Part shown: piece by piece, positions 11,201-26,200 of the stretch
How the letters are laid out: each line of letters starts with the position of its first letter
Position numbering within the stretch: position 1 is the first letter of the stretch
Assembly: GCA_007922305.1 (NCBI GenBank)
Contig: ML677335.1
Location: forward strand, 14,227,734-14,291,733
Reading direction: 5' to 3'
Length of the DNA stretch: 64,000 nucleotides
DNA from: Dermatemys mawii
Taxonomy: Eukaryota; Chordata; Testudines; Dermatemydidae
Notes under the pieces: generated by a model
Database searches by the model: none
What the model was told of the DNA's origin: nothing
What the model saw: only the letters and a program-made list of their open reading frames with translations
Made by a program: the position numbers and the translations under genes

Positions 11201-14200
11201 CCATATCTCCTGCAATAATACATAGACAAGTAGATGGATGTCATCTACCCGGTGGATGTTATCCCCAAAAACAAATGGGTGTTTAGGCAGGATAGCCTTA
11301 CTCTCAGGAGACAAAAACATATTGCTACATTGCCCCCTTCTCCAATCTCCAAGAATAAGCCTTGAACAGGTATAATTTGATGAGAATTCTCTTCTCTACC
11401 TGACTTCTCCTTCCCCATTAGCTATACAGGGCAGTGTATCTGGGTGATAGAATTCTTTCTTGGTAGAAACAACCAGTGCAATGGCAAGAAATTTGTTCTT
11501 CCTCTTTCACTAGGCTTATACACAAATGTGAGTATGGTAGAAACTGCTGCTTGAGAAAGGAATTACGAACTTGTGGAACTAGGTGGTTCAGCACTGGGAC
11601 TAGTAATGGGATACAGCAAACACTTTCACCTTAAAGTCACTTGCACAAATCTGGCCTCTTGTTATAGTAACAATCATTATGATGTGATGATGGTTTTGGT
11701 GATTATAGGTTGCCTAGTGAACATTTTCACATCACAAACCACTGTCACTGCAAAAAGGACACTATTCAGTATTGTTGCTGGATTTCAGCAGTCTCTAAAG
11801 TATGTGTTGCCATCAAGACCAAAAGGGGACACTGCCAGCTAAAAATTTAATTAAGATATTTAAAGTTAAATTAAGCTATTTTTAAAAACAATCCCACTAA
11901 AGTGTCACTGTAAATTAAGGAGTTTAAAAGGAACCTATTTTCAATTTTCTTTTGTATATTCAAAAACACTTCCTTCTGCTTAGTCAGTCAGTTACCTCCC
12001 AGAATAATGGGGAAACCTGCACTACACTGGGAGGGGAGAAGAAACATTTTTAAAATAGGAAAATGTGATAGTAAAATCAAAGAAAGTGGCAGAATAACTG
12101 TTACAGGTATAATACCTGCCCCTACCTTTAACTTCATGTAATTAATTAGATTTTTAGCTGTATTCATTTGAAATACTTTCTTATCTCACTGGGGAAAATG
12201 TGAAGCACTTTAATAAGCAAGTGTGGAGAAGTATAAGCTGCTACCACCTGTAAATCAAATCAGTTTCTGGGTTTTCAGTATAGCATCCTTCAGTTGCACT
12301 CCCCAGCCCCAGATTGGGACCATAATGCAGGACCCATATTCTGAATAGTTATGAAGGATGATCGTGATAGTAAAGTCCCTGAGAATGGGTCATTTGCTGG
12401 TCCTGACAAGCTTTGTATGAGGTTTGTCATATAAGAGTTTATAAGAACAGGGATCCTTGTTGTGGGATCATAAATATCTAAAATTTCAAACTTAATACCT
12501 CATTAACAATCTATCTGTAGCTATCTCTGTGTCTCTCTCAAGATAACGCAAAACCTCCAGTAAAAGCCTGAAAAATCCATATGCTTGTAGAAACATTGTG
12601 CTGATTGGATTGTCAGTTCTGGCAGAATATAAATTTACTTTAAAAAAAATTCTAGCCTCTGTTGTTGCAGAGAACCTTTCAAACATGAATGTGTGCACTG
12701 CTGTTTTTCCAAGTTTGCATGTAGTTTCATTGCTGCTGCTCTTCACTTTCCCAAGCAGCAACAAGAGTAGAGTGGAATTGACAGAATGAGGTCGGACTGA
12801 TTGCCATTGACGAGCCTGTGGGTATTGGTGAAAGTTATATTGATGGGATTCTTATTGGTTTCATCAATATCCCAAGCTTTCAAATAATAATGAAACTGAC
12901 CTGAGTCTTGTCAGTTCCACTCTACTACTGTTGCTGCTTGAGGCAGGCACTCTATCAGTCTCCATTAGTAAGGTTTTAGTAGTAGAGTTGTGGAGGATTA
13001 CTACTGCCTGGCACTAGCCTCAGGCAGTTGGTAAAAGGATAGAGCAGTGGAACTACCTCCTCCCTTCCCAACAACCCCCAGTATAACAGCAAGGAGATGT
13101 GAAACTTCTCAGACACCTCATAGTCAAAGACTGATGAAAGATGAAACTCCTGAACAGGATCCAAAGCTAGAACCCTGACAGGAATTCCAACGGCTGGAGC
13201 TGGGATTCTCGCCAGGGTGTTGTCCATAGATCTTACTAGTATATTGTTTTGTATCAGTCTCTGACTGCTATGTGTTAATGTTTTTTGAAGCCCTGTTCTA
13301 TTGACTATTGTGCCATTTTTGTTACTTTTTTGAGTAATTTTTGCAACTTAATGGGTCGGACGTATGCTTCAGTTCTGAAGATGATTTCTGAGATAGAAAC
13401 TGAGTGTAAATGATTAAATTTGCATTGCATTTGTAGTTCTAAGAAGGATCAGTTTTTTTTTTCTTTGGCAGCTACATTGTATATTGTAATAGCAGCATTT
13501 TTGGGATATGTGTGTTTCATCTGAAGCAATCACCTTATTTGTTTTAATAAGCAATGTCCAGTTCTAACACTGAAGAAGTTTCAGATTGCCAGAGTTATGA
13601 ACTAGGCAACTACTTTTGAGGGATATAAGAAAACACTACTTCAAAGCCTTAAAACAAGTAACTTTCATTTTTCTTCAGTAGATGTTTTGTGTTGGACAAG
13701 AAATGCACTAAACTCTTCTGCTTTCCATTGTGAGATGTGTATCTGTGTGATTTCCCTGAAGTAAGACTCTCTTCCTGTTTACTTTTGACTTACCCCCCAA
13801 AAATCCCTCTCTTCACGGTCTTTCTTTTTTTGTTTGTTCTTCCTTTGTAATTTAAGGCTTAGTTCTGCAGCTCTTACCCATACAATAACTTTTTAGAGGC
13901 CAGTAAAACTTCATGTGAGTATGTCTTTGCAGAACTTGACCTTAAGGGCTTGTTTCATCTCTCATTAAGGCAAGGGGACAAATTATAGTCACTTAAATGG
14001 GAGCTGGCTCAGGTCCTAAAATAGCTTCTTGAGGCAAGGATCTTGCCTACTTCTCTGATTGCAAAGCCTCATGCTAGCTTAGGGATACACTTTGTATATA
14101 CATGTCTGCAATATACAAGTTATAATTATAAAAAAAATAAAGGTTGTACTGTGGAATAGTGAAATGAGCTTAAGGCTGCCTGTGCTTATGCATTACAGCA

Positions 14201-17200
14201 GTCTTTAATTGTTATCCCTTTTTAAAACACATGATCCCTGTTTCATTACATAAAATTGATGACTTTGCCTGACTTAGTTATGTTAAACTGTTTGATAGAC
14301 AGTAACAGAATATGTTCTGTTATGACACAGTGGAAGCTGTGAAATAAGGAGGCTTGCTTCATTCCATACGTTTCTTTTTCTCTCTCTACAAATAGTCATT
14401 TATATTCCACAGTCCCCCAGCCTATGAAAAATGAAATTCCGATCAGTTTCATGTACATGTTTCAGTATTACATTGAATGTGCAGACATCAATTTTGTGAA
14501 AACTTTCTTTTGCTGACACTGGTACACTGGAAGGTCATTTGTTTTTATCTAATATAATCTGATGTACATATGTTAAACAGGACTTCTTAAAACTCTTCCA
14601 CTTGGTCATTTCATGTCCTGGTGAAAATTTAATAAGGCACATTTTGGCCTTGGAACTGTATTCCTGCCAAACTTAAGTTTCTATCCTCTTCCTGCTTTTT
14701 GTCAGTTTAAAAAAATGCTTTCTCCCCACTCCTTTATGCTTGAAAATGGCTCAGTTTATTTGGGTGAAACTTGCAGGAGGGAAAAAAGTGCTCCTTGTCT
14801 CATAAAATTATACTAAATTTCAACAGTGTTTTTAAAACCTGAATTAACAACCGTGTAACACTAAATATATGCACTGCAATCGTTTTTTTTTCTAGGCAGC
14901 ATGCATAGTGGATATATGTGTCACTGTCAGTATTTTAAGTCTTTAAAAGGCAACTGCTAGACACTTATTCTAAAATATATGTATTATAGTAGACTCTCGA
15001 TTATCCAGGATGGTAGGGAAAAAATTAATCCTGGTTAATAAAATCCCAGATAATCACCATCCATTGGAAATATGGGGAGGGAGAGTTGGTTCACCAGCCA
15101 CCCTGCACCGGGAGGAGAGGGTGTTGGTTCACTGGCTGCCCTGTGCCCTGGTGGTTTGGTGTTTTTGTGTGCTTGGGGCGGCAACAAAGCCAGAGCCGGC
15201 CCTGCAAGTTACACGTATTTTTTTTGTTGTTGTGGATTAACCCAACCCTGGATAATTGAGAGTCTATTGTACTTGCTCCACGTGCTGAGCCACATATCCT
15301 GCATTTTATTTTTTGTGGGGGGCCTGTGGATTCCTTTTGGTTTTTGCTTTGATACCCTTGTGTGACTACACATTTTCTCTAAAATCATACCATTTTAGAA
15401 GCTACTGAAATTGGCATCTAGTCCAAAAAGCAACAAAAGCACAGAAGAGTATGCATACAGTTCCAAAAACAAAGGACTTTAAAGATTTGTGAGTGTCTTT
15501 CCTCAGAATGTATTTATAGAAAGAGAAAGCAGAACTTACAAAACTTTTATTTTAACACTTGAATATCCTCTCTTCTTACTGATACTTTTAAACAAACCTT
15601 AAATCAGCTGTTGCAGAACACATGGAGATACCTAACAAGTTCAGGGAAGTGACCAAGGACTTTGCTTTTTCTATCTTTGTGCCACTTAAGTTTAGTTCCC
15701 AACCACTCCCTTTATCTATGTTGCCTGCCCGTACTCAAGAGTTCTTTTCTGAGAAAAACACAACACCCTCCTGCTGAGTTGAGAATTTCAGCTATAATCG
15801 CAAGTGGTGGTCTTGTTTTTGCGTTGAACCTGTGCATTTAAACTGTGAACTGCTTTGGGGGAAGAGTCCCATTGTTCATTTATGGGACTCTTATAGATAG
15901 GAGGTTGCCTCTCCATAGCTGAGGTTACAACCAGATTCCATTAGAAAGCTGTATTTCTAGTTCCACTACAACGTTGGCTTGGAAAATTGGTTTGGCCTTA
16001 CCATTGCCTGCTTTATTCTGAAACCAAAAAAAAGTCTACAGTTTCAAGAGAACTCTTTCAAATTTCGGTTTGCATTGCAAATCATTGATTACTCTGATTT
16101 TAAGGTTTTAGTAGCGTTTCAGGTTTTTGTCTGCCCATTGGCTTAGAAATGCCTGAGTGCTATCAGAGTAGAAAACCAGATGTTAATAACTTAGTCTGAT
16201 TACAATACTGGTGTCTAGATTCAAGAAGTCCTATACTCCCTGATTTCAGTGGGAGTTGTGAACTGAAATCTTCCTCCCATTGATGTTAATAGATTGGGTG
16301 GGAGGATGTTTTTTTTTTTTTTTTTTTTTTTTTGCCATTCGCTTAATTGGGAGGAGGATAATGGAGGGGGAAGAGAGAGAATGTTCCGCCTTTAAGTTTT
16401 GCAGTGTTTTTTTGGGGGGTGGAGGGGCAGATATTGTTCTCCTAGACCTTCCTGGTGAGACACTTGTGCACTTGAAGCTGTGAGATCAAAGGCCTAGTTC
16501 TGGCTGTACAGGCGTAGGTGTTGGAGAGGCAGTAGATGCTCTGTAGTCAAGATTGGAATTGGGCTCTAGAATTTTGGGGGCTGGGCCGTGATAGTGGTTT
16601 CTTGTGTAGTGATACGACGAGTTCTTGCTTCCTCCTAGAAGAGGAAGTGGTGTGACCAAGCTATAAACATCCTTTGAGTTTTTGGAGAAAGGCTGGTAGC
16701 TGGAGGGGCAGATTGAGTTAAATAACAGACTTGAGGATGTGGAAGATCGGAGTTGTTTTGAATCCTCGTCTTGATAAGGCAATGTAGGTTAGCTTCATAT
16801 TTTATTGTAAATTATGACACGTATTTTCAGTGACTCATAGCTGGGTGTTTTTTTGGTTGGTTTTTTTTGTTTGTTTGCTTTTAAAGCCAGAAGGAACTAT
16901 TTTTATTATCTAGTCTGCATATCACCTCTGTAGTACAGACCATTGATTTTTCACCTACTAATTCCTGAATTATACTCCATGTCTAGGTGAAATAGAGTGT
17001 ACCTTTTTAGAAAGGCTTCTAATCTTTATTTAAAACTGTCAGGGATTGACAACCCCTGGCAGGCTGGGCCGGTTTGTTTACCTTCAGTGTCTGCAGGTTC
17101 GGCCGATCACAGCTCCCACTGGCCGTGGTTCGCCACTCGGGGCCAATTGTGGCAGTGGGAAACGGCAATATGGGCCTGGAGCAGCGAACCAAGGCCAGTG

Positions 17201-20200
17201 GGAGCTGCAGTCGGCCAAATCTGTGGACGCAGCAGGTAAACAAACCGGCCCGGCCCACCAGGGTTGCCAAAGGTTGCAGATCCCTTCTCTATGTGGTATG
17301 CAGTGTTTATCACCTTTTTTGGCAAAGGGATCTATTGATTTGCTCCACAATTAGAAAGAATTATTAGTAAATCACAAACACTTCAATTTTTGAAAAATTA
17401 CTGTTTCATAAAGAAAACTACTTATTCTTACCAAGTCCAATCTTTTTGCCTTAAATGTTGCCATCATGATGCCTCAGCTAACAGTGAGGTGAAGTATTAT
17501 ACAGAAGACCCCAAGACCCCATGCTGTTACTCTTCTGTTTGACAAAAGTACCTCGAAGATTCTATTGGCTTGATGCTTGCACATCTGGCTACTCTACTAG
17601 GGGAAGAATGAGAATTGATGACAAAACTGGCATCCAAAAGAGAGGCAGAACTTGACGTAATGGATTATAAATCTGCATTTCCAGAAAAAAATTTAAGTAG
17701 AATATTAGGGTTCTTTCTCTTGGAATCTTATCCAAATGCACTTGTGTAATAGCACTTCTCCATATCACTGTTGGGATATAAAGTGTTACGGAAGTTCAAA
17801 GGTATTTCTGTCCTGAAATAGAGAATTTCTGAGATGAGCAAGTAGTTTTAGTTTTGTGAATTCCCTTTTAATTCTCTGCTGGGTTATAAAAAGTGGATAA
17901 ACTAACTTTTTTGTAATGAAATATTTTTACTCCATTTTTTGATTTGTTCAGGATTCTGTTTTATTCTCCGTTTAGAAATGTTTCAGAATGAGTATACTTT
18001 TGTTACTAAAAATCATAATTCTAGATCTGTTGGTCTATATCTTGTCAGTCCCCAAGCAACCAACTCCCCTCAAATTGTCAAGTATACTGGACAGTTTGAT
18101 GGGATTATGTTAATGGAGTGAGCCAATCAAATTCTGCAAGTATAATCACTTGGCTTTTTTTATCTGTGTAGGCTTGATCGTCTCTTCATTTTACTGGACA
18201 CTGGTACCACACCGGTAACAAGAAAAGCAGCTGCACAACAACTTGGGGAGGTGGTGAAACTCCATCCCCATGAACTGAATAATCTCTTATCTAAAGTAAG
18301 CATTTGTTTCTTAATGTAACATCAGAGCCTTGCTAAATAGAGAATTGAAATGAAAATAAAACTAGATTTGTTTTTTTCCTACTACAAGGAAGCCTTATTT
18401 GCCAGCCTCCTGTTTTTAGGAGACCACCTAAAAGAATCTTCTAAATATATTGAATACTATTCTACTCCATTCTTAATTAGAAGACCACTTTTATTAAACA
18501 GCTAATTTATCAGCCTTTGGGATCGTCACTTAACAACGGTTTCACTATGTATTCTAGATGTGATTAAATCCTAATTTATTCAACATTTGCTGTAATCTGG
18601 AAAGAGATAGTTAACTCTCTTCAGTTTCCCACTGTTCTCTCATTAGTTCAAAACTTCGTTGATCGATGTGTTGCAATGTTAAGTGATTAGTAGCAGGGTG
18701 ACGACTAGATGATTTTAAAGGTCAGGAAATGAAATAGAGATTTTCAGTGCTTCTGAATTTTAATCTGGCCAAGTCCAGTTTAAAAAACACCACCACCACC
18801 AAAAGTAATATTTGTCTGACAGTAGTGGCAACAGAATGATTTCGTCTCTGTTCTTGTTGAATGAGCATCTATACCACAATTGATGCTATCATCAGAGTGG
18901 GCAGAGTCAAGAATATTATGCCACCAAAAGTGGGGCTGAGGCATAATGGTAGATTGATGTAGAGAAGTGTGTGCTAATACAGCACATGTTGGCCTCCTTG
19001 GGCAAAAATTGCATATTGAGCATACTTTTTCTCAGTGCTCTGAGGAATTAGTCTAAATTTTAAAAAGAAGCAAGTTGAATTAGAATGATGGGGCACAAAA
19101 CTATGGCTTAACTACTTGTTTGAGTTTGTTGTACCAGATTCTTATTGGTGGTGCTTGATGAGCAGCATGAATGCTATTGATGATAAAGCAATATGTATTC
19201 TCACTGTTTCTTCCTTGTCCCAGCTGTTTTAAATGGAGCCTTTTGACCCATTGCATTTACAGTGATCTTTTACAGCACCCAGAGCACTAGATGACTGCTG
19301 TACTCATGAAATTTTAAAATTTATTTCAAGGTTTTGATAATTGATTCTCAAATCTTTCTTTAAAGGTGTTAATATACTTAAGGAGTACAAATTGGGATAC
19401 TCGCATTGCAGCTGGCCAGGCTGTTGAAGCAATAGTGAAAAATGTACCTGAGTGGAAGCCAACTCCAAGACCAAAACAAGGTGCTTTTAGTGAACTATGT
19501 AAAGTTAATAATCACTCTAATGTATACTTACTCTGGTGTAAAACTTGCCAGACAAACTTTCCCAGTCTGCTTTAGAAGCACAGTCTGCGCGGTACATATG
19601 TAGAATTCATACTCAACCTCTTAATGGGGTTTGGCTTTATTAACAAAGAATACAACATAAGGTTCCACCAAATCTTCTGCATAAGTTTGGCTTCTCTTAG
19701 GATTTCATCAGGACTGCTCAGCTCACATTCTAGACCCCAGAAAACACCCTTCCATCTTTTGTAAAACAGGTAGGATAATAAAGTGCCCACATCAGTGAAA
19801 AAGCAGAATTCCATTAATTCTTAAACCTTTTCTATCAGAGTTGGGTGCCTGAAACCTATTGCAAATACTTCCGCCTCTGCCTCCCTACTTTGCACTCTTA
19901 CACCACTGAACAGGTCTGTCTGCTGGAAGGTGGAGTCATGTGGTGATATTGTGTTGCTTTGTCCAGATATTTCCTGAACATCTCCAGTTCTCTATAAAAG
20001 TCCTGTAAGGCTAAAACTACTAACAACCAGGTCTGTACGTACTGTATCTCTTAATTTTGGAGTTAGTGAAGCCATTTGATCCTACTGATGTTTGGTGACC
20101 CAGTGTATGTTGGTGTATTATCTCTGTTCTGTTACCTGGATGCTAAAGACTGTTATTGGACAAGGCAGTTCTCCTTTCTGTCTTTTAGGTATATGCACAC

Positions 20201-23200
20201 AAACCACTTGTGCTTTTGTAAAAGTGAAGAAAATAGGCTGTACTGATTTTAATTTGGGTACATAGACTTCCCAATAAAGCACATTAGGCTATAAATGAGC
20301 AAGATTTTGTATATTTCAAATTACAGAAGCAAATAACTGGTCTACTCTTTAGACGTTGGGTAGGTCCACATTTATGTCTGAAGTACACACATCCTGATAT
20401 GTTCACAGATTATCAGCCCTGTGAGCCTGCAAATCAGTTTACACAAAGTAGGCATGTAAATGCACAGTTACCTAAGGTCTGAAAATCAAGCATAAGCATC
20501 TTCATCGAAGTCACATATTTAGACAGATATTTTTATGGACTCAGATGGATTGTAGTATGTAGATTCTTCTCTTTAAACTCATAAATTAAAATGGGTATAT
20601 TTCTTAGTTTTCTGAGAAACTCTTCCTTCTTTCCCACCTTTGCCCCTGCTTCTCGTGTAAAAGAGCAATGGTGTTGACTGTTTCCTTAAGTTGTATTCTT
20701 AATTTCCCTCTAGAATCTGATTCAGAAAGTCCTATGGATGATTCCTGTGCCAGTGATCGATTGCGTTTTGATAGATTTGATATTTGTCAGTTGTTAAAAC
20801 ATGGAGCATCTCTTCTTGGATCTGCTGGTGCAGAGTTTGAGGTCCAAGATGACAAATCAGGTACGTGTTCTATTTGATTTATATCTGTATATAGATTTCC
20901 CAGTTATTAGTGCATGTGTTGACCATATTGTAGGTTGTTACAATCAAGGATCTCTTCATATTCCTAGGAAGTAGATGTAGGGAACTTGCTAAATCATAAC
21001 TATCTTTTGGTTTGAATTCCTCACTTTAGAGGAATGAATTATTACTACACAGCTCTGCTTGGAAAAACAGTTTCTACACTGAAGTAGTGGGGTTGATTTT
21101 GGTCGTTGTCCCAGCAGAGTTATGATAAATGCAGGAAGAAAAATGAAATAAGGTATTGCAGTTGAGTTCAAAGGGAAGATGACAGGAGAAGAAAGAACTA
21201 AAGGTTTCTACAGCAACAATAGTTCAGCCACATTGTGCATGTACAGGGTTTCTATTTTTAGCCGAAGCCTATTGTAATATCTCTTTGTATTTCCCGTATG
21301 TGTTTGTAAGTGCTTAATTTTCCTGCCTTTTTATAAAATCATGATTTTGACAGCTCAACCTTAATGTTGGATAGGGTATTTTCAAATTTTTTCATAGGGT
21401 GGACTGCATTTTAACAGAACTTGTGAACGAGGACCTGCAGACCTCTCATGTAATATTCCTATGACAACTGCAGCATTTGATTTACATGGAAAAACAATAT
21501 CAGGAAAACTCTGTTGTAGCTTTGTTAGTGAAGAATAGGAGCAGGAAATAACTGAGAGGTGCCAGCACCATACTACTAGCCAGCTGTCTAGCAAGTGCTC
21601 TGTGGACTTTCATGGTCCAGAGACTGGTAGTGGTGGTAGTGAACGTTGTTATAGTAGTATCCAAAGGCACCAACTGGGATTGAGGCCCTACTGTGCTATT
21701 TGTTGTGCAGATGCACTTAGGAGACAATCCTTGCTCTAGACAGCTTCAATCTAAATGGCACAAAACAGACAAATTAAGAGAGAGGGATTTAACATATGAG
21801 AGAATGAATACATTGAAGAAACAGTTCTGCTTTGTTAGGTTCATAAGACTTTTATTTTTGCGAGGTGGTGGTGGTTCCTCTTTAAATTGGAGGTAGAAGT
21901 AGAAAAGGGAATGGGGAAGTAAATAAGAGTAAGGGGAAAGAAGCCAGTCACTGCTCATTACTTGCCTGACCATTGTCTGCATCTATCAAATCCTAGGCAT
22001 CCTAAAAGAGGTGAGTCTTGGGGAGGGGTTTGAAGGAGGATAGGGTAGCAGTTGCATGCTATATTTCATTTGTATGTATTCTTGAAGTGTGTAACTGTCA
22101 TGATATCTAGGTGCTAAGCATTTCAATCTTTTATTAAGCTTTGCAAGTTTTTTTGGGAGGTAGGCACGTACCATTATCCTCACTTTTTTACAGATGAGAC
22201 ATGCACAACTTAACGCAAAACTGGGACTAGGTTCTAAGCAGACCCCAGTTCTAAACCCAACTGAAAAAAAAACCCCATCCTTCCCTTCCTGCAGAATCCA
22301 GCTCTGCATCAGGAGATCTTAGTTTGGGGGGCACTAGTGTAGAAGAGTCTTGGATAGTTTTAGGGTTGGGTGGGGCGGGGGGGTGGGGAGCTGTGTGTGT
22401 GTGTGCTTTTTAAAAAGACCTATCCAGAGAAACTTGGCTTTCGGGCTTCTAACAGGGAAGTCAAGATGTTCACATACCATGTATGGGTCCCTTTGAGTAA
22501 TATTAACTTAAAAATTCTGAATGATATTAGAAATGTCTCATTGTCTGCATTTTTGTCAGGCCTTTTTGGGGAAAACTTTCCATAAAAATATGGTGCATGT
22601 GCAAAATAACAATATTTAATTTTTATTTAGCAAGGCTCCAGTTATTGACAGAAGAATCCTCTGTGCAAAATGGAATATTTTAGTTTTACTGTAACTCTTA
22701 TCAAGGCTTCAGCAGTAAATCTGTTGGACATCTGTGTTTTGAAATGAAGTATAAAAGTTGACCTTTTTTAGGTGAAGTTGATCCTAAAGAGAGGATAGCA
22801 CGACAAAGGAAACTGTTACAAAAGAAACTTGGCCTTGATATGGGAGCTGCAATTGGAATGAACACTGAAGACCTGTTCAATGATGAGGATTTGGACTATA
22901 CTCCTACTTCAGCTTCACTTGTAAACAAACAACCTGTAGGTAAAACCTTGGGCTGTTTGACTGCAAGGAATATTACAGTGGGTTTGCTTCATTTGTGCTT
23001 CTGCCATTGTAAATCATTACATTTTAAAAATACTAAGCTTTACTTGTAAATTTGTTCTGTATTCCAAACACTTAAATTTCATAAGTTGCACATTAGACCC
23101 ATTTAGTATGGTGCCAAACTAGTGCTCTGGGTTTCAAGTAACATGGGTGCTATGGGGAAGTGAGAACAAGAGTGTTTTTGTTTTTGCTTGTGCTTGGGAA

Positions 23201-26200
23201 TGGGGGTGAACTTTAGGTACAAGCAGAATTGATATTGACTGGATTCTTATTTTTTCAGACTCTTCAGGCTGCTGAGTTGATTGATTCAGAATTTCGAGCT
23301 GGTATGAGCAGTAGACAAAAGAATAAAGCTAAAAGAATGGCTAAGCTATTTGCAAAGCAAAGGTCCAGGGATGCAGTAGAGACTAATGAGAAGAGGTACT
23401 GTAGCTATTGCTTGCTTGTTTTGTTTTCTAGCAACATAGTAAGTGATCGGGCCAGCTCAGAAATTCCTATTCTGGCCTGGTTCTGAGAACTTCAATGAAG
23501 CTTGGATCCACCTTTCAATAATTCCAGTAAATGTATAAACTATTCCTACACCATTCTTTATTGCTGCATAATATAGATGTACTGTTGTCCTCAGAAGGCG
23601 GTTTCAATGAGACTACGATAGCAACAGGGTTAGGATAAACAGCAACCTTAATCACAAATTCAGTTGTCATATAGAGAAACAGGCTAGACTTCAGGTACCT
23701 TTCTAACCATCCTAGAATTGTGATGAATCTGTCCAGTGAAACATAACTCAGTCTTTCAAGTGGTCTCTGCTAATATTTCTAACAGTAAAACATTGGTTAT
23801 TAGAATTTTGTTGTTTTGTACTTTCCTTGAAAAACCACAATGAACCAGGTCTCTAGTTAACCCTTTAGCTGGGAACCTTTCTGTATGTAGTGTAATATAT
23901 TACATTTGACATTCGTGGTGGTTAAGGACCTGATGGTACTGAGAATTAAAATTGTGGCTTTATGAAGATGAATAGTGGCTAAATTTTTCTCTATCTGTGT
24001 TTTTATTCAACATATTTGTAGCATGTTTTCCTCTCAGTGATTTATACCAATGAATTCTCCACTACTGTTATGTAAAAAATAAAATGAGTTTCGTCTAGAC
24101 ATTGTTTGTTTGAAAATTCCTCATCTTGCATTTCCCTGTTTAAATAGCTGGGAGATATCAGAAAGTGTAGTGGCATTGACAATTCATTGAGTATTCATTG
24201 GGTAGATCACTGAATAATAAAGCTCATGATAACTGTTACATACAAGGAATACATTCCAACATAATTAGCAGCTAAATGTAACTTGGTAGCTAACATCTTA
24301 CATTGGTTAGTTAAGGAGAGATGTTTTCTTTTTCTACTGAAGTCATCTAAAGAATGAACACAAATAAAAATTTGATAGGAATGTTTTCAAGACACTCTCG
24401 GGGGAAGTGATTACTCCTGCTATGATGCACGATGTTTCTAGTCACAAACATGACCTATTTTAACTTCCTTTTTAGTAATGATAGCACTGATGGGGAACCA
24501 GAAGAAAAGCGCAGAAAAGTAGCAAATGTTGTCGTCAACCAGCCTGCCACTGACTCAAAAGTTTTGGTAGACAATGGACCAGAAGAGGTACAATATGTCT
24601 CCTTTTTATTAGGGGATTGATAACTTGGTGATTTGGGCCAATATTTGTTTTTTAAACTGCTTTGTGCTCCCAAATTCTTCAGTTCATTTTACCATTAATT
24701 TGCCAAAACCAGAAGAGGAGGGAATTTCACTTGCAACTCATCTACATCTACAAGAGCAGAGTGTTTTTCTGACACTGCATGTGAGTTTGAGAGATCCCTG
24801 TTAATTGTGTAGTGGTAATCTGTGACTTCAGTGAATTTCACTTGAGAACCACCTGGCTTCTTATTCAATAGGCTGATTAACACTGGTGGTGGTGGTAGTC
24901 TTAAATATAGGTGCCTTAAGGATGTTAAATTGTGCAGCTAGGCTAGAGCAGGTAAAAGGTAATAAAAGATCACTGACTCATCAGCATTTTCAGAAAACTA
25001 TTTGAGACATATTAAGGGAACCTTTTTAATCAGACTTAATTGAGACTAAAATGTCTAGTTTATAACTGAAGAATTAAACAGTATTAGGAAGACTTTTTGA
25101 AGAAATTCACAATTATGGAAAGTCTGACGCTTGGAAAATTGTGGAGTAGCTGTATTTGGATGTGAGATAGACAAGATCCATTTTCTCATATGCTATCTTT
25201 CACACTTTTTTTTTTTTTAAAAAGTGGGCTTTCTCACTTCAAATCTTATAATATCTTCTCCATCAAAATGAGACTTTCAAAGATAAGGTGTTTTGACATA
25301 CAGTCTAGTTCCTAAACACACAGTTTAGTAACAGTCTTGTTTGCCAGACTGTGATGACACTATCGTGATTTGTTCATCTTATTTGTACTTTTTTCTGATG
25401 GATGAATGTTGAGTGACTGCTAGGATCTTCTAAATTGGTTATTTTTATCTGACTTTGGGTTGAACTTTCTGTAAACTATCTCAAAACCTCTTCATCCATA
25501 CAAAGTCACAGTTGGTTCAAAATTGATTTCTGTTCTGTATCTTTGATATGTTTGCGGGTCACACACAATGCTGCTTCTGGTGTGTGCTAGCATCCAATAC
25601 CTTAAAATTGCTGGCTTAAGAATTAGCTAAGGATGACCTAACTCAAAACCGACAGGGATGTTGCTATATCTATTCTGCAAACTAGGGTGTGATTTCCCAG
25701 CTGCTACTGTTCTTACTTGCACTAGCGATCATCAAGCTAAACAGTAGTGTAGCTGCAGAAGCAAGGGCAGTAGTAGTCTGCCAGGTATAGTACAGGCAGT
25801 GGTATTCTGCCAAGTTCAAATTGGCCTAAACCCTGAGGACCAGTGCTGCTGCAACTACACTACTGTTCATATATGCACTACATCAGTGAGTTTATGTAAA
25901 TATGCATATGTGAGCTGGGAATCCCATCCCTAGCTTGTAGTGTAGATTTAAGTTGTATGGATCCAGGGTAAGACTGTCACCTGCTTTGTCTTAGGACAAA
26001 AATTACATACCATAAGAATCAAGAGTAAGGCCAAGAATCATTCCTTACCTTTCGTGTCAGTGAGACACCTACCAGAAGACTGTTGTTGCAGAACTCTGAG
26101 ATTGATCACCTCTGGAGGAGGAAGTCCCATCATAATAAACAGGTTATGCTAGCCTTTAACCAGTACCCAAGGTGAGGCGTGGTGTGTTATCAGCATCACC

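Noticed and set aside
17019..17367. Five overlapping open frames on both strands
   Set aside because: They are produced by the palindromic MITE; the two strands encode mirrored text.
22936..22942. Alternative exon 5 donor GTAAAA four bases downstream
   Set aside because: It would give the wrong phase for exon 6, whereas GTAGGT keeps the frame.
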